Source: Buxus sempervirens
Lineage: Eukaryota > Streptophyta > Magnoliopsida > Buxales > Buxaceae
Reading direction: 5' to 3'
Length of the DNA stretch: 64,000 nucleotides
NCBI GenBank assembly: GCA_947561395.2
Contig: OX387182.1
Span: forward strand, 36,077,949 to 36,141,948
Below the pieces are notes generated by a model. The model did not search any database and had not been told where the DNA came from. It worked only from the letters and a program-made list of their open reading frames with translations. This document shows positions 24,845-35,370 of this stretch, piece by piece. How positions within the stretch are numbered: position 1 is the first letter of the stretch; the number at the start of each line of letters is the position of its first letter. The translations under genes were made by a program, and so were the position numbers.

Positions 24845-27258
24845 CATTTATATATGAGTAGACATGTACCAATGTGCACACATGTAGATGTGTGTAAACA
24901 TGTGCCCATGTGTGTACATTTGTAAACATGTACATGTGTGTACACAGGTACAGGTACATGTGTGTACACATGTACATGTACATACATGTTTACACATGTA
25001 CATGTGTGTACACAGGTACAGGTACATATGTGTACACATGTACATGTACATACATGTTAACACATGTACACATGTGTACATGTACACACATGTCTGCACA
25101 TGTCTACAAATTTCTGTACCTGTAAACATGTACTTGTGTACATGTACGTATACCCACGCACACACATGTGTGTAATTGTGTACACACATGTAAGTACATT
25201 CTTTGATGTGTATAGGCTTGCTTGTATGTATGTGTACACAAGTAGACACATGTACCGAAGCGTATATTAGGGTAGGCCACAGGTACCCCACTTAAACCTA
25301 AGGTACCACAAAATATAATAGGAAGGTACCCAGGTGTTAAGGCTAAGGTACCCCAGTAGAAGGAAAGGGCAACAGACGTTAACCCGCAGATGTTGGTCTC
25401 TAACGCGCGAACGTTCCGGTCGAAGAAGTGAGCTGTCGCACGCGCATTAATAACTTTCACGCTCGCGCGTTCGACATTAACGTCCGCGCGTTAACGTTTC
25501 CTAGTAAATCCTCATATTGGGTACCTTCGCCTTACGTATGGGGTAGCTTCATTCCTTATCCCTGGGTACCCACGTTTTAGTTGGGGTTCCTATGACATTG
25601 TCAACTGTGCACACGTGTTACTACATTTTTTGATGTGTATCGGCTTCTTTCATGTATTTGTACACATGTATGTACAAGCACAGGTGCGTAAATTAGTGTT
25701 GGACACAGGTACCCAAAATATTAGGGGGATACCCAAGGATATAATACAAAGGTACCCCTGTTTTAAAAGCGAAGGTACCCTGTAGAAGGAAAGTGGAAGA
25801 GACGTCAACGCGCGGACGTTGGTCATGAACGCGCGAACGTTCCTGCCGAAAAAGACAGCTGTCGGACGCGCATTAATAGCTTTAACGCGCGCGCGTTGCA
25901 CCTTAACGTCCGCGCGTTAATGTTTCCTAGTAGTTCCTTATATATGGTACCTTCGCCTTACGTGTGGGGTAGCTTCATTCCCTATCCTTGGGTACCCACG
26001 TATTAGTTGGGGTTCCTATGACATTGTCAACTGTGCACACGTGTTAGTACATTTTTTGATGTGTATCGGCTGCTTTCATGTATTTGTACACATGTATGTA
26101 CAAGCACAGGAGCGTAAATTAGTGTAGGACACAGGTACCCCAAATATTAGGGGGGTACCCAAGGATATAATACGAAGGTACCCCTGTTTTAAAATCGAAG
26201 GTACCCTGTAGAAGGAAAGTGGAAGAGACGTCAACGCGCGGACGTTGGTCATGAACGCGCGAACGTTCCTGCCGAAGAAGACAGCTGTCGGACGCGCATT
26301 AATAGCTTTAACGCGCGCGCGTTGCACCTTAACGTCCGCGCGTTAATGTTTCCTAGTAATTCCTTATATATGGTACCTTTGCCTTACGTGTGGGGTAGCT
26401 TCATTCCCTATCCTTGGGTACCCACGTATTAGTTGGGGTTCCTATGACATTGTCATCTGTGCACACGTGTTATTACATTTTTTGATGTGTATCGGCTGCT
26501 TTCATGTATTTGTACACATGTATGTACAAGCACAGGAGCGTAAATTAGTGTAGGACACAGGTACCCCAAATATTAGGGGGGTACCCAAGGATATAATACG
26601 AAGGTACCCCTGTTTTAAAAGCGAAGGTACCCTGTAGAAGGAAAGTGGAAGAGACGTCAACGCGCGGACGTTGGTCATGAACGCGCGAACGTTCCTGCCG
26701 AAGAAGACAGCTGTCGGACGCGCATTAATAGCTTTAACGCGCAGCGCGTTGCACCTTAACGTCCGCGCGTTAATGTTTCCTAGTAATTCCTTATATATGG
26801 TACCTTCGCCTTACGTGTGGGGTACCGTCATGTTATTGTTTGGGTACCCACGTTTTATGTGGGGTACCTATGACGTACTTGTTTTCGTAATTGTCCCTAC
26901 CGTAAGTTATCATTTGGGGGCACCTCTGGCTTGTTTGCTGATGTACCTTACAAATGTACACATGGACATTGTCATCTGTGTACACATTTACACATATGTA
27001 TATGTGTACACATGTGCGTGTGTGTACACACATGTGCCCGTGTGTGTGCATGTGTACACGCTTACACATGTCAATATGAGCACACATGTACATGTGTGTA
27101 CATTTGTACACATACATGTACATTTACATGCATTTGAACAGATGTAGACATGTGTGTACATGTGCACACATGTCCGTACATGTACACGTTAAAGAACATG
27201 TACTTGTGTACACATATATCATGTACATGTGTACACATGTACAGACCTGGGTACATGT
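24845..27258 (-). repeat. Right arm of the central long inverted repeat
   Basis: Inverted partner of 21896-24150. The corresponding 14-mers (aacgtccgcgcgtt) sit at 25479, 25905, 26331 and 26758, again every 426-427 bp. The arm is about 160 bp longer than its partner because the inner gtacatg tract (24900-25100) contains an extra local duplication. One unit has a small change (aacgcgcagcgcgtt at about 26736). Confidence 0.88.
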
Positions 27259-28400
27259 GTGTTCTTGTTTGCACACATGTAAGTACATTGTTTGGTGTGT
27301 ACCGGCTTGCTTGTATGTATGTGTACACATGTATGTACATGCATAGACGCGTATATTATGGTTGGCCCCTGGTACCCCAATTAAAACTAAGGTACTGCAC
27401 TATATAATACGAAGGTACCCCGGTTTCAAAACGAAGGTACCCGGTAGAGGGTGAGGGGAACAGAAGTCAACGCGCGGACGTTGGTCTTTAACGCGCGAAA
27501 GTTCTGGCCGAAGAAGATCGTTGCCGCTTTATTAGCTTTAACGCTCGCGCGTTTAACTTTAACGTCCGCGCGTTAACTTTTCTTAGTAATTCCTCATATT
27601 GGGTACCTTCGCCTTACGTATGGGGTACCTTCATTCCCTATGCGTGGGTATCCACGTATTAGTTGGGGTACCTATGACGTACTTGGCATGTGTACACATG
27701 TCTGTACGTGTACCCACGCACACACATATATACCTGCGTTTATATGTGTGTGTGTTCCTGTTTGCACACTTGTAAGTACATTTTTTGTTGTGTATCGGCT
27801 GCTTGTATGTATTTGTACACATGTATGTACAAGCACAGACGCGCATATTAGGGTAGGCCACAGGTACCCCAGTTAAAACTAAGGTAGCCATTGATATAAT
27901 AAGAAGGTACCCCTGTGTTACAGGTAAGGTACCCCGTAGAAGGAAAGGGGCACAGACGTCAACGCGTGGACGTTTGTCTTTAACGCCCGCACGTTCCAGA
28001 TTAAGAGGACAACTGAAGCGCGCGCTTTCTGAAGGACCTTTCGCGCGCTATTGTATGGGGTACCTTCATATGTTTTTTTGGGTACCTGCGTTTTATGTGG
28101 GGTACCCATACAGTACCTGGCTTCTTAATTGTGGCAACCGTAAGGCATTATTGGGGGGCACCTTTGGCTTTTTTCCTGATGTACCTTAGAATTTTTTGAG
28201 GGGTGCCGTGGTCGTATTTCTTGGGTTACCTCGCTACAACTCTGTGCTATTGGTTCTCTCTTCATGGGGTCACGTTTTGGAAAACTTTGCACAGTACCTT
28301 GGGCTTAAGTCTGGGGTAGCATGGCCTTCTTTAGGGGGTACTCAGATTTGTATGTATTGAAGGTTCAAAAATACGTGCACATATCTTACATGAGTCACAT
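27259..28400. repeat. Further repeat units beyond the right arm
   Basis: Alternating purine-pyrimidine sequence, then a unit at 27350-27680 closely matching the spacer unit. A shorter diverged unit follows at 27860-28110, and GGTACC-like words thin out to about 28340. No coding region. Confidence 0.7.
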
Positions 28401-28648
28401 TCATAACGTGACATGAATGTTATAAACTCTCACATCATTCAATACCTTTCCCATGATTTCTAGACACATTATTATATCATAAAAATATAATATTTTCATA
28501 CAGCAAGTCGCTGTTTCATCAGGGTTAGGTCCCATGCGTAATCGGAACATGGCGATTAAGCATGCGATTAATCTATTGATTTGTACGACTAATCGTGCGG
28601 CCGTATGTATTATTTGTATGCGCACAAGCGAGGGTTTATGTTTGGGTG

Positions 28649-28657
28649 TATAAATAG
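28649..28657 (+). promoter_or_regulatory. TATA box of the intact cargo gene
   Basis: TATAAATAG about 270 bp before the ATG at 28921, on the same strand. The intervening leader is CT-rich and holds an 18-codon upstream ORF at 28706-28762. A small cluster of GATTAATC-like words (28540-28605) lies just upstream and could be a control site. Confidence 0.6.
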
Positions 28658-28920
28658 AGGGTTTCGCTCCACTTCGTACTCACGAGTAATCTAGGGTTTC
28701 CTACGCATGGGTCCCCTTATTCCACTGTTCTCCTGCTGCCTCTCGCCTCCAAATCACGATTAATCTACGGTATACGCACTTCCTGTTTCTTCCAGGGTTC
28801 TCCAAGTCTGTATACTCTCCAACTCAAGGCCAAATATACAGGGTTTACGGTTTGGCTCCACCAAGTTTCCACTGTGAGTTGTGTCGAACATTGTTTTGTT
28901 CTCTATCATTTTCTCAAATC

Positions 28921-30216
28921 ATGCCTCGAACAAAGAATTCTAGCATGCGCCATAAGAGGAGAAGGGATAGGACTCCTGCACCTGCAAGTCCCTCATTATC
29001 TTCCGGCTCTCATTACAGCCCTTCTGAGACAGAGGAACCCAATCCCTCTCAGTCTACCATCCACAGGGAGCCTTATTCTCCTGATAATTCATCGTCTGCA
29101 CCTTCTGAAGCCGAGCAGATTCGGCAGCGACCCTTGATTGTTGAGCAACCGGTTCTTAGATCATGTTTAGAACCATATGGTATTGTACAGATTCTGGAAG
29201 CTGTTGGTTGGTCCGGCATTCTAGATTGGGGGGATGCTGCCAACTCCTCGACTATTGCTCAACTTTATGCCGGATCCCGTAACTTGTCCACCCCTCCTTT
29301 TCGTGAGCCTGCATTTGAGATGAAAGTGGCAGACTCTACATATACTGTCACACCTGACTTGATAAGTGATCTAATGGGTATACCTAGATCAGAGATCCGT
29401 TTCCTGAACCCACCAACGCAAGAGGAACTTGCTGAGGCCACTCAATGTCTGTGTGGGATTGATGCACCATGGAAAAAGACTGTGCTTCAAGCTAATCAGC
29501 TCTTCCCTGCGTATAGAATACTCCATCTCATCTTCACATTCAATGTCTATCCTAGGTGCGGTAATAAGTTCGAGCTGACAAAGCCCATGGTCTTCCTTCT
29601 CTACCGTCTCATTACTCGGACGCGCCTTTGTCTGCCCACATTCATTTGCAGACATATATGTCAAGTTGTCCATTCATCTCATCCCAGAGCCCTTCCGTTT
29701 GCCTATCTTATGACCAGGATTGGGATGAGGTTTGGTTTACGTGGACCTCCTGATTCCATGGTTATTTCAAGGCAATTTTCACAGATGAATCTAAATCAAA
29801 TGCAACTTGCACCTTTGCACCACCACTGTCACGCGGCTCAGAGATCCGAAGAATCAATGGCGCACCAACAGCAGCCACAACAAAGAGAGGAAGCAGAGCC
29901 AGCACAACCTTCGTCATCACATCCTCGTCCACCCACTTCTCAACCCAGCTCTTTCAAGACATATTCACGACGTGGACCGTCGTCAGAAGCCTTTCGTAGG
30001 CTTAGCCAAGACGTTGGAGAGATTCGAGAGGATTTTGGCAGTCTACGACGTGATTTTGGAATGTTTCAGGAATCTATCACTCATGAAGTTGGTGGACTAA
30101 AGAAGCTGGTCAAGAAAGCCGTGAAGATAGTGACTCATCTCTTCACTTGCTCCACTCAGCAGACTCCATCCCTCCCACCACTTCCCGGGTCTGATGACGA
30201 TGACATTGCACCATAG
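28921..30216 (+). CDS. Putative plant transposon-domain protein, intact, 431 residues
   Basis: Single open frame. The ATG at 28921 is chosen because upstream in-frame sequence lacks an ATG and the protein then opens MPRTKNSSMRHKRRR, a basic nuclear-type start. A Ser/Pro-rich linker follows. Residues about 75-280 hold the domain (ILEAVGWSGILDW, ADSTYTVTPDLISDLMGIP, LLYRLITRTRLCLPTFICRH), like the putative plant transposon protein domain. The tail is Gln/Pro-rich, then a short coiled coil (LSQDVGEIREDFGSLRRDF), ending in an acidic DSDDDD-like tip. It resembles the broken gene at 19084-20928 in layout: basic start, domain, Pro-rich linker, coiled coil. The two are probably distant paralogs facing away from the inverted repeat. 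Function is unknown, and the role in transposition is inferred from context only. Confidence 0.75.
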   Translation: MPRTKNSSMRHKRRRDRTPAPASPSLSSGSHYSPSETEEPNPSQSTIHREPYSPDNSSSAPSEAEQIRQRPLIVEQPVLRSCLEPYGIVQILEAVGWSGILDWGDAANSSTIAQLYAGSRNLSTPPFREPAFEMKVADSTYTVTPDLISDLMGIPRSEIRFLNPPTQEELAEATQCLCGIDAPWKKTVLQANQLFPAYRILHLIFTFNVYPRCGNKFELTKPMVFLLYRLITRTRLCLPTFICRHICQVVHSSHPRALPFAYLMTRIGMRFGLRGPPDSMVISRQFSQMNLNQMQLAPLHHHCHAAQRSEESMAHQQQPQQREEAEPAQPSSSHPRPPTSQPSSFKTYSRRGPSSEAFRRLSQDVGEIREDFGSLRRDFGMFQESITHEVGGLKKLVKKAVKIVTHLFTCSTQQTPSLPPLPGSDDDDIAP

Positions 30217-31337
30217 TGTGCTGATTTTAGACGTACTTCTATGTTTTGGATATAAATGTCTTTATCTCAACGCAACTCAGATGTGTAGAATGTACTCATT
30301 TCCCATAGTAAAAGTATTCGTAATTACAGCATCATAATCCTCTGTTGTTTCCATTTGATATAACTTTGTCCATCAATCTACTCCGAATCAGTTCCTTCTT
30401 TGAAAAGATGATTGGCGGTGCACCGTAGGCCTCATTTGGGGGCTACCTAAGGCATCATTGGGGGGATTCCTTGAGGACAAGGGCATAATTACAGGGAACA
30501 AAGTGGTACGTTAGGAAGTAGGAAGAATTTCCTTATAACGCGCGGACGTTACGAACCAACGTTCGCGCGTTGAAATCTCAATCACCAATTCGTACTGCAA
30601 CGTTCGGGCGTTGATATCCCAGGTACGCGCGTCATGCTATTTGTGCAGATGGTACCTTGCGCTTATTTGTGGGGTACCTAAAGCATGATTGTGGGTACCT
30701 AACGCGTAATCTACGGTACCTAAGGTCCAGATGGGTGGGTTCTTATTGTTGTTTCAGGGGATACCTTAACTCTTCAGTTGGGGTGTACAAAATTTATATA
30801 TTGGGGGGTTTTGGGAGCCATTATGGGTGGCGCCTAAGGGTTGATGTTGGATGTACCTGTGTTATTAATGGGGGAACCTTATTTTTATTTGGGATGTACT
30901 TGCAAGAGGAACAGCAAGAAGCTCTGAAAATATTAACCAATTAACAGAACTAAATAATTAACTCAAAATTGCGATTCTCATTCCACTGGAAGTATACATT
31001 TGGTACATACACATCCTTGTACAATTAGAAAAAATGAACACTTACATTGCACTACAAGAACAATATAATTACAGGACTAACACTGTCAACACATTCAATA
31101 CACACAATTCACTCCCCCTTTCTTGTCGTACCAATATACAAAAGAATCACAAATCTCCAGGGAAATGATCTAAATCTCCTTCTTGACGATATACGCTCCC
31201 ATCTCGACTATAAACTCCTGGAGATCTCCCTACAGTAGAGCTTGAACAGGAGCCAAATTGATTCTGGCCAACAGTATTGCTTGAGTTGGATTCTTGGAAT
31301 ATGTTTGGACTCATTGATTCCTGTCATTAATGGAATG
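30217..31337. repeat. Intergenic module with AACG 14-mers and GGTACC units
   Basis: 30410-30480 and 30645-30900 hold units such as ggggtacctaaagcatgatt. Between them, 30538-30625 carries aacgcgcggacgtt, aacgttcgcgcgtt and a diverged third copy. 30930-31337 shows no further structure and probably contains the transposase 3' end. Confidence 0.7.
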
Positions 31338-33882
31338 TCATTGCAAAGCATTGAAAGTCTTCAAAAAGTATTGAAGAGTAGGATCTTCTAGAAAATATAC
31401 CCGCAATAGCTGTGTGTAAGTACCAGGTTGTTGGAATGGAGACAAAATTGCATATTCAGCCATAGGATATGTTCTCGATTGCATTCCCGTCACCACTCCA
31501 TCTGTTCGAAACTGATGAGAGGCCTATGGAATACATAAAATTCATAAAAAATAAGAAATCCCCCATAAAACCATAATCATGATATGATAAAACAAATACA
31601 TTAGTATGAGGTAAGTATTATACCATTGTCTCACTCCATCCAGAGCTTTGACTTGCATATTGTGTTTGTGGTGGAGTTTGAGTCTGAATTGTATTTGCCG
31701 TTTGAGCTGGTCTGTCATGGTTCCTCTTGCTCTTTGGAGCCCTTTCTGAAAAATGTTTTGGTCGACGTCCACTACGACCTCGACCCGGCTTCCTCTTCAG
31801 TCCAGCAACGGTGATTTGGATATTTTCAGATAAATTCTCTCCTTCATTCACATCCACTGTGCTCGGAGGCTTGTTCTTCAGCACATTTCCAACTTCAGTC
31901 ATTAAAATGGCCAGCCCATTCGCAGCACATTCATATGCCTCGAAAGTTTCGGCAGCAATTGCTGATAATTTAACGGCATTATGGCAAAGTTCTCTGTACC
32001 GTTTAACCAAGGACAGCTTTGCCACTTCCTCATCTGACATACGACTATAACTTGGGCTGCAACCCTTTGCATCCTTTGTCCACCGCTTTAATATGTATTG
32101 ACTTGGGATCCTCTTAATATTTCGCATGTCAAGTACTTTGAGTGCATGGCTACACAAAATCCCAACAAATTCAAACTTACGGCAACTGCATTTCAACATA
32201 TCATCCTCAGTGTTAACTGTAACAACATGCCCTCGAGGATTATCAAATAAGCTAACTTTATAGATTTTGGATGTCTCAGTATGTGAAGTCTCATTAACAA
32301 CAAGATTCTGAGCTTTTGCATATTCCGATTGAAAAATCTCAAACAGCTTCGGTGTGTATACCTCCCTTGCATGCTTTAATATGATGATTTCCGCCATCAT
32401 TCTTGGAATACGCTGGCTCATATTATAATTGTCTTCCTGTTCCTTGTAACGGATATCATCCAAAAGCCTTGCAAAATGCTGGAAAAAACACGAGACGTCC
32501 ATGTTGTACTTCGTGTATTTCTTTAACCGGCTGTTGAAGCTTTCACTCAGTTGGGTGCTCTTCATGTCAGCACAAAATGTAGTTCTTCCATATACAAGGG
32601 CCCATTTCTCCTTTATCTTAAATATGCCCTTCAGCCACTCATTGTCTTGGAGATCGTATTTTTGAATCATTGCATCCCACGCTTCCAAGAACTCAGCCTC
32701 TTCCTCGTAATCATATATACACCGATTGAAATCAGATGAAAAGGAGGTTCTCGTTTGGAATATGTGACCGAGATGCTTCAATGAATTTTGGTGCAAATGC
32801 CATACACATAACCGATGATACGTGTTCGGCAAAACAAAAGCAATTGCAGCTGACATAGCTGCATCTTGGTCTGTCAAGATGGTAACTGGCCCTTTCCCAT
32901 TCATTGCCTTTATAAATGTTTCAAACAACCAAACAAAGGATGCCTTCGTCTCATCATAAAGCATTGCGGCTCCGAACACTACCATTCGTCTGTGATAGTT
33001 GACTCCAACCAATGGTGCAAATGGCCTTTGAGCTTCGTTTGTCCTATAAGTTGTATCAAAACAAACAACATCTCCAAAATTATTGTAGTCTTCTTGCATC
33101 TTCCGATCAGCCTAGAAAAAGTTTGTTATTTCATTGTTCTCATCAACTTGTACAGCATAAAAGAAAGACGGATCGTCAATCAGTTGTCCTTCAAAATAAA
33201 TTAATAACCTTGATCCGTCTCCTACTTTCATTGCTCTCCGTTTGTCACGAATCTGGTTCTTATGGTCAATAGGTAGGAAGCCCAAATTCTCTCTTCCGCC
33301 GGCTTCTCTACCCATGAACTCAAAAGCATGCTTTGGTCGTATGCCACTGCTTTCTGCTAATACAATTTCTGCTAATTGCGCCTCTGTAACTTTCCTCTGT
33401 GAAGGTAGCATGTGGACCTTACTTGGGGTAACAACCTCATGATTATGCTCGTCCTCAAAGCTCGCTACAAAATACATGCCATTGTCTTGAGCTTTCACAC
33501 TCATGTGTGCCAAACAACCCGTACGTGTTTCCTTTCTAGGGTTCTTCACATCTTTATCTCGTTTGTCTATTCCCTTCTTCCCTTCTTTATAGCAACAAAA
33601 CTTCCTACACAACTCCTTACCATCTTTCCGACTTTTCCAGCTCGTACTCTTTCGAATACTGAAGCCCTTCTGTGCTGCATAAGCATTGTAAAATCTATAC
33701 GCTTCATCGGTAGATGGGAACTCCATTCCCACGGATGGCCTAAAATTTTGAGTATGCCCTTCGCCGTCATCGAACCTTAGTGCTCTTACAACTCTAGGCA
33801 CTGTATTTATATCCGCTATATCATCACTAACCTCATCTCCACTTAATTGCTCACTTCCACTTGTACAAATGACTTGCTCCAT
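31338..33882 (-). pseudogene. FAR1-type MuDR/MULE transposase, interrupted by one in-frame TAG
   Basis: Exon 1 is 33882-31624, the GT-AG intron is 31623-31524, and exon 2 is 31523-31338, giving 814 codons. The frame is broken only by TAG at codon 257 (33114-33112), in NNEITNFF*ADRKMQEDY, where the family normally has FWAD. TGG to TAG is a one-base change. FAR1 zinc-binding domain: about residues 50-150 (C92, C123, H146, H148). DDE transposase core: D276 in VVCFDTTY, D338 in TILTDQDA, C359-x-x-H362, candidate acid E447 in LSESFNS. SWIM zinc finger: C565, C567, C577, H579. The tail is basic (KRKPGRGRSGRRPK). By family it binds the terminal repeats and cuts the element out. As written it is truncated before the catalytic core. 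Confidence 0.9.
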
Positions 33883-34957
33883 TTGTCCCTACAACATAAA
33901 ACAGATATTCCACTTAGAATATCATACTAATAACAATATATAGTACCCATGAACATCACAGGGTAACCATTCTCTTCAACCATGTGCCAAGTTGGTGTAT
34001 TTTGACGGCTTATTACAAAACTTGAGTACGTCGGAATAATTTCTTAGTACCTACACACATGGTACCTACGAATTATTTTTACGGTACGCCAAGGGTACGA
34101 AGGTGGTACATAAGTTTTGGACCTTCTTCATTCCCATAGGTTTGGTTAAAATAAGATAGAACATACTGGCAACAAATAAAGTCAAAAAAAAGACAAAACA
34201 TGTCCGCGCGATTAGCCCAGAGATTAATCGTGAGATCCGCGATTAGCATCCACGACTAATCGCCCAGTCAAGATTAGGTCTCGCGATTAATCTCAAGATT
34301 AATCGCGACTGTCCCGATTAACTCTCCAGAGAACATGAAGTCTCTGTTTCATCACGATTAAATCCCAGGATTAATCGGTGCCAGACGATTTGGGATACCT
34401 ACGACAATTTCTTGGGTACCTATGCCTTATTTTGGCTTAATTGGGGGTACCTAGGGCATTATTGGCGGTTTTTTGGTGGGTACCTACAGGTTCTTATGGT
34501 GTGTACCTAAGGCTTAATTGTGGTGAACCTCACATTTTTTCGGTGGGTACCTAAGGCTTGTTCGGGGGTGGTAATGGCTTATTTGACAGCTGTTTATTTC
34601 TGGGCGTACCCTGTCGATGTGTGGCGGCGCGGCATTGTTCGCCCGACCATAATTTCAATTTATTTAAGGTTCCACCATCTTCGGGGGTTGACATTAATAG
34701 AAAAGGCCAAAAATCTGTTTATGTACCTGGTTTACATTGGTTGTTGGAGTCTTAAATAGAAACCCATAATGGTGGAGTGAGTGGTGGTCCCTTCTTCTTT
34801 AACACTTGGAAGTGGAACTGTGGTAGCTGCCTTCCTTTTCTTCGAAGTGAGAGTAAAGACAGCACCTTTCCCGCCAATGTCGGAGTAAACACAGAAATGT
34901 CTGAGTAAGAACAGAGAAAGTTCGGACGTGGACAAGATTATAAGTTAAATAATATAA
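33883..34957. repeat. Right subterminal repeat module around a GATTAATC core
   Basis: Promoter side of the transposase. 34045-34110 has GGTAC words. 34203-34390 is dense in gattaatcg / cgattagc motifs. 34390-34560 has units like gggtacctaaggctt. The core lies about 0.74-0.93 kb from the right end of the element, mirroring the left core at about 0.86-1.02 kb from the left end. Confidence 0.75.
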
Positions 34958-35132
34958 ATGTTTCGCGCGTTTTCGTCTTGCCGAGGAGAGAGCCGAGGAG
35001 AGTTTTAATAGTTTTTTAAGCGTTTGGATCAAAATTACTATTATAACCTTCGCTTATTCTGGTCCGTTGGATTGTGCTTCACAGAGGATGCCTTTGCTTC
35101 ACAGGCATGCGCTTCACAGAGGATCCGAACGC
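34958..35132 (-). repeat. Right terminal inverted repeat of the MULE
   Basis: 175 bp. Read from its outer end it begins gcgttcggatcctctgtgaa and aligns with the left repeat along its whole length with about a dozen differences. It also holds the internal cctctgtgaagc repeats. Confidence 0.92.
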
Positions 35133-35141
35133 TGGAATAGC
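35133..35141. repeat. Right 9-bp target-site duplication of the MULE
   Basis: tggaatagc, identical to 13095-13103. Confidence 0.9.
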
Positions 35142-35370
35142 CCGGTGCTGGAATTGACAAACTTTGACTGAAGCCCTACGAGTTGGCACAGAAACGAAGA
35201 ACACCAAAATAGGTGAGCTTCTTTCTCCTCTTGTTCTTCTTTCTTCTTCTTCTTCTTCTCTTGATCTCTCCAAGTTTGTACTTATTGATGAGATTACCTC
35301 TGCATTTCGTTCCCATTGACCTAAAATCCTAAAAGTTTGGCTGTAGCACCGGAAACGAAATTAAGTAATC

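Larger units (their letters stand above)
13104..35132. mobile_element. Giant Mutator-like element (MULE), about 22.0 kb
   Basis: Terminal inverted repeats at 13104-13278 and 34958-35132 are bounded by a perfect 9-bp duplication, tggaatagc. Inside, in order: Ulp1-like protease gene (+, 14564-17792), putative transposon-domain gene (-, 19084-20928, broken), a large inverted-repeat array (21896-27258), a related gene (+, 28921-30216), and a FAR1/MuDR transposase (-, 31338-33882, one stop). Intervals between genes carry a shared set of short repeats not seen as arrays in the host flanks, apart from one GATTAATC cluster at 47.2 kb. This is a self-consistent complete element, unusually large for a MULE. 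The transposase stop suggests it cannot now move by itself, though a related copy could mobilise it in trans. Confidence 0.92.

Noticed and set aside
22384..26771. CRISPR-like regularly spaced repeats
   Set aside because: The context is a plant nuclear transposon. Spacing is 426 bp as whole tandem units, with no unique spacers of constant length and no cas genes.
21790..27340. Cys/His/Tyr/Met-rich open frames on both strands
   Set aside because: They are translations of the gtacacatg alternating repeat in all frames. There is no real zinc-finger pattern.
33112..33155. A 42-bp intron removing the transposase stop (GTACAAG ... TTTTTCTAG)
   Set aside because: It has GT and AG ends and would keep frame, but 42 bp is below usual plant intron length. 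It would also remove the conserved VDENNEITNFF residues. A point nonsense change is simpler.
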